From: Phaeocystidibacter sp965659725
GTDB lineage: Bacteria > Bacteroidota > Bacteroidia > Flavobacteriales > Schleiferiaceae
Direction: 5' to 3'
DNA: 41,863 nucleotides
Assembly (NCBI GenBank): GCA_965659725.1
Contig: CBFHXG010000017.1
Span: 1 to 41,863 of the forward strand
In this document: positions 39,811-41,863 of the stretch, piece after piece
Numbering within the stretch: the stretch's first letter is position 1
Layout of the letters: every line of letters begins with the position of its first letter
Made by a program: the position numbers and the translations under genes
Notes under the pieces: model-generated
Told to the model about the DNA's origin: nothing
What the model saw: the letters and a program-made list of their open reading frames with translations, nothing else
The model's database searches: none

Positions 39811-40638
39811 CTACAAGAGATGTTCTTCGAAGAATGCAGTGGCCTTGTTCATTGCATCTCGAGCAGCCTCTTCGTCGTACACATTCTCGTTGCTCGGATT
39901 GGCAAAAGCGTGATCGGCATCGTACACCTGTACAGAGAGTTCTTTCTCCACTTCACTCATATCCTCGTTAAAAGAATCTACTACTTCGCCATTGATCCAT
40001 TGATCTTGAGAAGCGAATATTCCGAGTACAGGAGCCTCAAGGGATTGAAGACGCTCATGGTCCTTTTCAGGCATTCCGTAATACATGACGCAGGCTCGCA
40101 CTCTATCCTGACCTTCAATGGCAGCTTGTAGACTCCAACCTCCACCAAAGCACCAGCCGATGGTGCCGATTTCCGCATCTTCGCCAATGTAATTGAATGC
40201 ACCACGAATGATGGTCTTTATCCTTTCCGGATCTGCATTCTGCATAAGCTCTCCGGCTGCGGCTCTAGTTTGACCGATCTTCCCGTCGTAGAGATCGATT
40301 GCCAAAACGTTGACATTCAATCGCTCGGACCATTCCTCTACTTCGCGTTTGATATTGTCGTTTAGTCCCCACCATTCGTGAAAAACAAGTATCCACTTAT
40401 TAGTTTCTTCCGAAGATTTCATTTCATAACCTCGTGCGGGAAGGTCACCAGCCTCGAATTGGATCCAAGTGCCGTCGTTTGTTCTCATGTCTTCAGCGGG
40501 CAATTCGTGAGACTCAACAAATCCGGGATCATCTGCCATGGCAACGAACTCGCTGTTCGCTTCGTGGCACGACTGTCCCTGCATCGGAAAGGCTAAGAAT
40601 AATAAAATGGTTAATGCCGATACGTTCTCTACTCTCAT
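39811..40638 (-). CDS. Exported dienelactone hydrolase-family protein
   Basis: The 275-residue protein has an N-terminal signal segment (ALTILLFLAFPMQGQSC) whose Cys24 could be a lipidation site. The dienelactone hydrolase fold has the nucleophile Cys163 in IGWCFGGG, Asp212 in ASQDQWI and His243 in DADHAFANP, a complete Cys-Asp-His triad. The VFHEWWGLNDNIK segment near 85-97 is the oxyanion region with the conserved Glu. The natural substrate of periplasmic DLH-like proteins is unclear. Converges on clpC and lies downstream of the broken pirin gene. Confidence 0.88.
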   Translation of the reverse strand: MRVENVSALTILLFLAFPMQGQSCHEANSEFVAMADDPGFVESHELPAEDMRTNDGTWIQFEAGDLPARGYEMKSSEETNKWILVFHEWWGLNDNIKREVEEWSERLNVNVLAIDLYDGKIGQTRAAAGELMQNADPERIKTIIRGAFNYIGEDAEIGTIGWCFGGGWSLQAAIEGQDRVRACVMYYGMPEKDHERLQSLEAPVLGIFASQDQWINGEVVDSFNEDMSEVEKELSVQVYDADHAFANPSNENVYDEEAARDAMNKATAFFEEHLL

Positions 40639-40653
40639 GGTACTGTGTTTTTA

Positions 40654-41379
40654 TCAATACGTTGGGAGTTTCATTGGCACTTCAACGGCAAGTATCTGTG
40701 CATCAGATGGGGCCTTCACATCAACCGAACTGGCTTCCCATATTCCTATACCATCACGACGGTCAAGTTGTTCATTTCCGATCTGCACGGAACCTTCCAG
40801 CACGAAGAAATAAACACCATTACCTTCACCGTTAATATGATATTCAGATGATCTTCCGGCGTCGAGGTCGATGCGATAGAAATAGGCATTCTGATGAATA
40901 TAAAGTCCATCTCCCTCTACATTGTGTGGGCGAACCAATTGTTGCCAACTGTTCTGGCGATCCGAACTATCAAAGGTTTTCTGATCATATCGAGGCGTTA
41001 CCCCTCTTTCTTCTGGGAAGATCCAAAGCTGCAAGAAGTTAACCTGCTCATCCTTACTCTCATTGTATTCGGAATGTTGGATCCCTGTACCGGCGGACAT
41101 CACTTGAACATCTCCTGTCTTGATCGCCTGTGCATTGCCCATGGTGTCGCGATGTGTCAATGCTCCTTCTCAGGGAATACTGATGATCTCCATGTCGGCG
41201 TGCGGATGTTGACCGAAGCCTTTTTCTGCGGCAACTATGTCATCATTCAACACACGAAGTACGCCGAAGTGCATTTGCTCTGGATTGTACCAATTTGCAA
41301 AGCTGAATGTATGGTGGGTATCAAGCCAACCGTGGTTAGCATGTCCCCTAACGTTTGATCTATGAATTATTGATTTCAT
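40654..41379 (-). pseudogene. Pirin-family protein interrupted by one in-frame TGA
   Basis: The reading frame is a complete pirin (YhhW-like bicupin), 241 residues if read through. The N-terminal part has NVRGHANHGWLDTHHTFSFA and the metal-site HPHADMEI, the C-terminal part the block GDVQVMSAGTGIQHSEYN. Codon 70 is TGA (41170-41172) where relatives have a hydrophobic residue, usually Leu, in the segment IP-x-EGALTH; the frame is unchanged on both sides. A single TTA-to-TGA substitution or a sequencing error explains it. Without read-through, only a 69-residue fragment would be made. Family members are quercetinases or redox-linked regulators. Confidence 0.85.
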
Positions 41380-41406
41380 GGTTAATTGCTTTAATCAATG
41401 TTATAA

Positions 41407-41414
41407 CAAATATA
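41407..41414 (-). promoter_or_regulatory. Putative -7 element (TATATTTG) of the pirin gene
   Basis: An exact TAnnTTTG match 27 nt upstream of the pirin start codon. An intact promoter beside an interrupted frame suggests that the interruption is recent or artefactual. Confidence 0.4.
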
Positions 41415-41475
41415 TAAACTTTCAAAGAGATCGATCTACCTCCATAGCTCGGCTCAATATCTGAATAAGCGGTTT

Positions 41476-41863
41476 TTATGAAGGCTCTTCAAGATCTCTC
41501 AACAGTGAATTTACGATCTGTTGAGCCGTCGGACTATCGTGTTTATGCCAGAGGTGATCTTTCAGGTCGGAATCATCCACATCCACAGGTGCGATGCCGA
41601 TACCAGCATATTTACCTTTTTCGATAAGAACAAATCCTTTTTCTTGAGGAGACCTTCCTACATAGAGCAATGTGAGGTCACCGCCATTGTCCTTTTGCTG
41701 TTTCAACCATAATTCTGCAGCATGTTGATGTGTGTTGTCATCCACATCACTCTCCCAGCCCAGTCCGCTTAATGTAGAATTGAGTCCGTATTCCTTCACC
41801 ACTTCTGCCAAATACTGTTGTGCTGATGTGTAACTATAGAAATGCTGAAGCACATCCACCCTT
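41476..41863 (-). CDS. C-terminal part of a probable DnaQ-type exonuclease/GIY-YIG protein (partial)
   Basis: The frame is open to the right edge of the window, so the first residues seen (RVDVLQHFYSYTSAQQYLAEV) are internal. The block LLYVGRSPQEKGFVLIEKGKYAGIGI near the middle, followed by a helix ending QQIVNSLLRDLEE, resembles the C-terminal region of Bacteroidota proteins that fuse a DEDDh (DnaQ/epsilon-like) exonuclease to a GIY-YIG module. The catalytic domains would lie outside the window, so this call is an inference from the C-terminal domain only. Confidence 0.5.
   Translation of the reverse strand, partial: RVDVLQHFYSYTSAQQYLAEVVKEYGLNSTLSGLGWESDVDDNTHQHAAELWLKQQKDNGGDLTLLYVGRSPQEKGFVLIEKGKYAGIGIAPVDVDDSDLKDHLWHKHDSPTAQQIVNSLLRDLEEPS

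Noticed and set aside
40654..41160. Second half of the pirin frame as an independent gene starting at TTG
   Set aside because: It begins in the middle of the conserved pirin fold and is in frame with the upstream half; it is better explained as one interrupted gene.
41170..41172. TGA in pirin as a selenocysteine or reassigned codon
   Set aside because: The family has a hydrophobic residue at this position, no redox motif or obvious SECIS-like hairpin is present, and other genes in the window use TGA as a normal stop.
7738..41425. TTG exactly 8 nt upstream of several TAnnTTTG elements (sucC, HI0933-type, TPR, pirin)
   Set aside because: A 3-base word at a chosen distance in 4 of about 10 promoters, with no match to the known -33 spacing; too easily selected after the fact.

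Overview
The window looks like a chromosomal piece of a marine-type member of the Bacteroidota, most probably Flavobacteriales (Cryomorphaceae/Schleiferiaceae-like). The evidence is protein content typical of that group (DUF5916 outer-membrane protein, TIGR02757 protein, DUF2452 protein, ClpC and GyrA side by side, a TetR-like/AarF pair, a short SSB), start regions without obvious Shine-Dalgarno sequences, and repeated occurrence of the Bacteroidota -7 promoter element TAnnTTTG just upstream of genes. No tRNA, rRNA, CRISPR array, insertion sequence or phage module was seen. Coding density is high, and many neighbouring genes overlap by 4 nt (ATGA).

Layout. 1-3.2 kb: rarA on the minus strand, divergent from a three-gene overlapping set (rhomboid protease, small secreted protein, NAD(P)-binding protein). 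3.2-7.7 kb: minus-strand operon of DUF5916 outer-membrane protein, LolD-type ATPase, TIGR02757 protein and an HdeD-like membrane protein. 7.7-9.8 kb: sucC, a hairpin-rich 3' region ending in a strong terminator, then pnuC. 9.8-13.0 kb: a tightly coupled minus-strand operon (TetR-like regulator, AarF/UbiB kinase, Nudix hydrolase, alpha/beta hydrolase). 13.0-14.5 kb: SRPBCC protein, DUF429 nuclease-like protein, DUF2452 protein. 14.5-19.2 kb: two M14 metallopeptidases around a PhoD-like phosphatase and a small XRE regulator. 19.2-22.8 kb: short SSB, small zinc-ribbon protein, ACT-domain protein, F420-reductase-like NADP protein, HI0933-type flavoprotein.

22.8-30.0 kb is the most notable part: one plus-strand DNA-damage cassette with a LexA/CI-like XRE-S24 repressor, Y-family polymerase DinB, an SRAP (YedK/HMCES) abasic-site crosslinking protein, a DnaE2-type error-prone polymerase III alpha subunit and an SPL-like (PA0069/Rv2578c family) radical SAM protein. 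The repressor has an intact Ala-Gly cleavage site and Ser/Lys dyad, with a long near-perfect palindrome just before its start codon. DinB, SRAP and the radical SAM protein each carry a QxxLF sequence matching the bacterial beta-clamp binding motif; in SRAP and the radical SAM protein it sits at the very C-terminus. I infer a self-regulated, clamp-tethered lesion-tolerance module.

30.0-41.9 kb: LPP20-like lipoprotein, CPXCG mini-protein and ABC-F ATPase; an AT-rich gene-free stretch of about 400 bp; TPR protein and gyrA; divergent clpC with a strong terminator; a dienelactone-hydrolase-like protein; a pirin gene interrupted by one in-frame TGA; and the C-terminal part of a probable DnaQ-type exonuclease running off the right edge.
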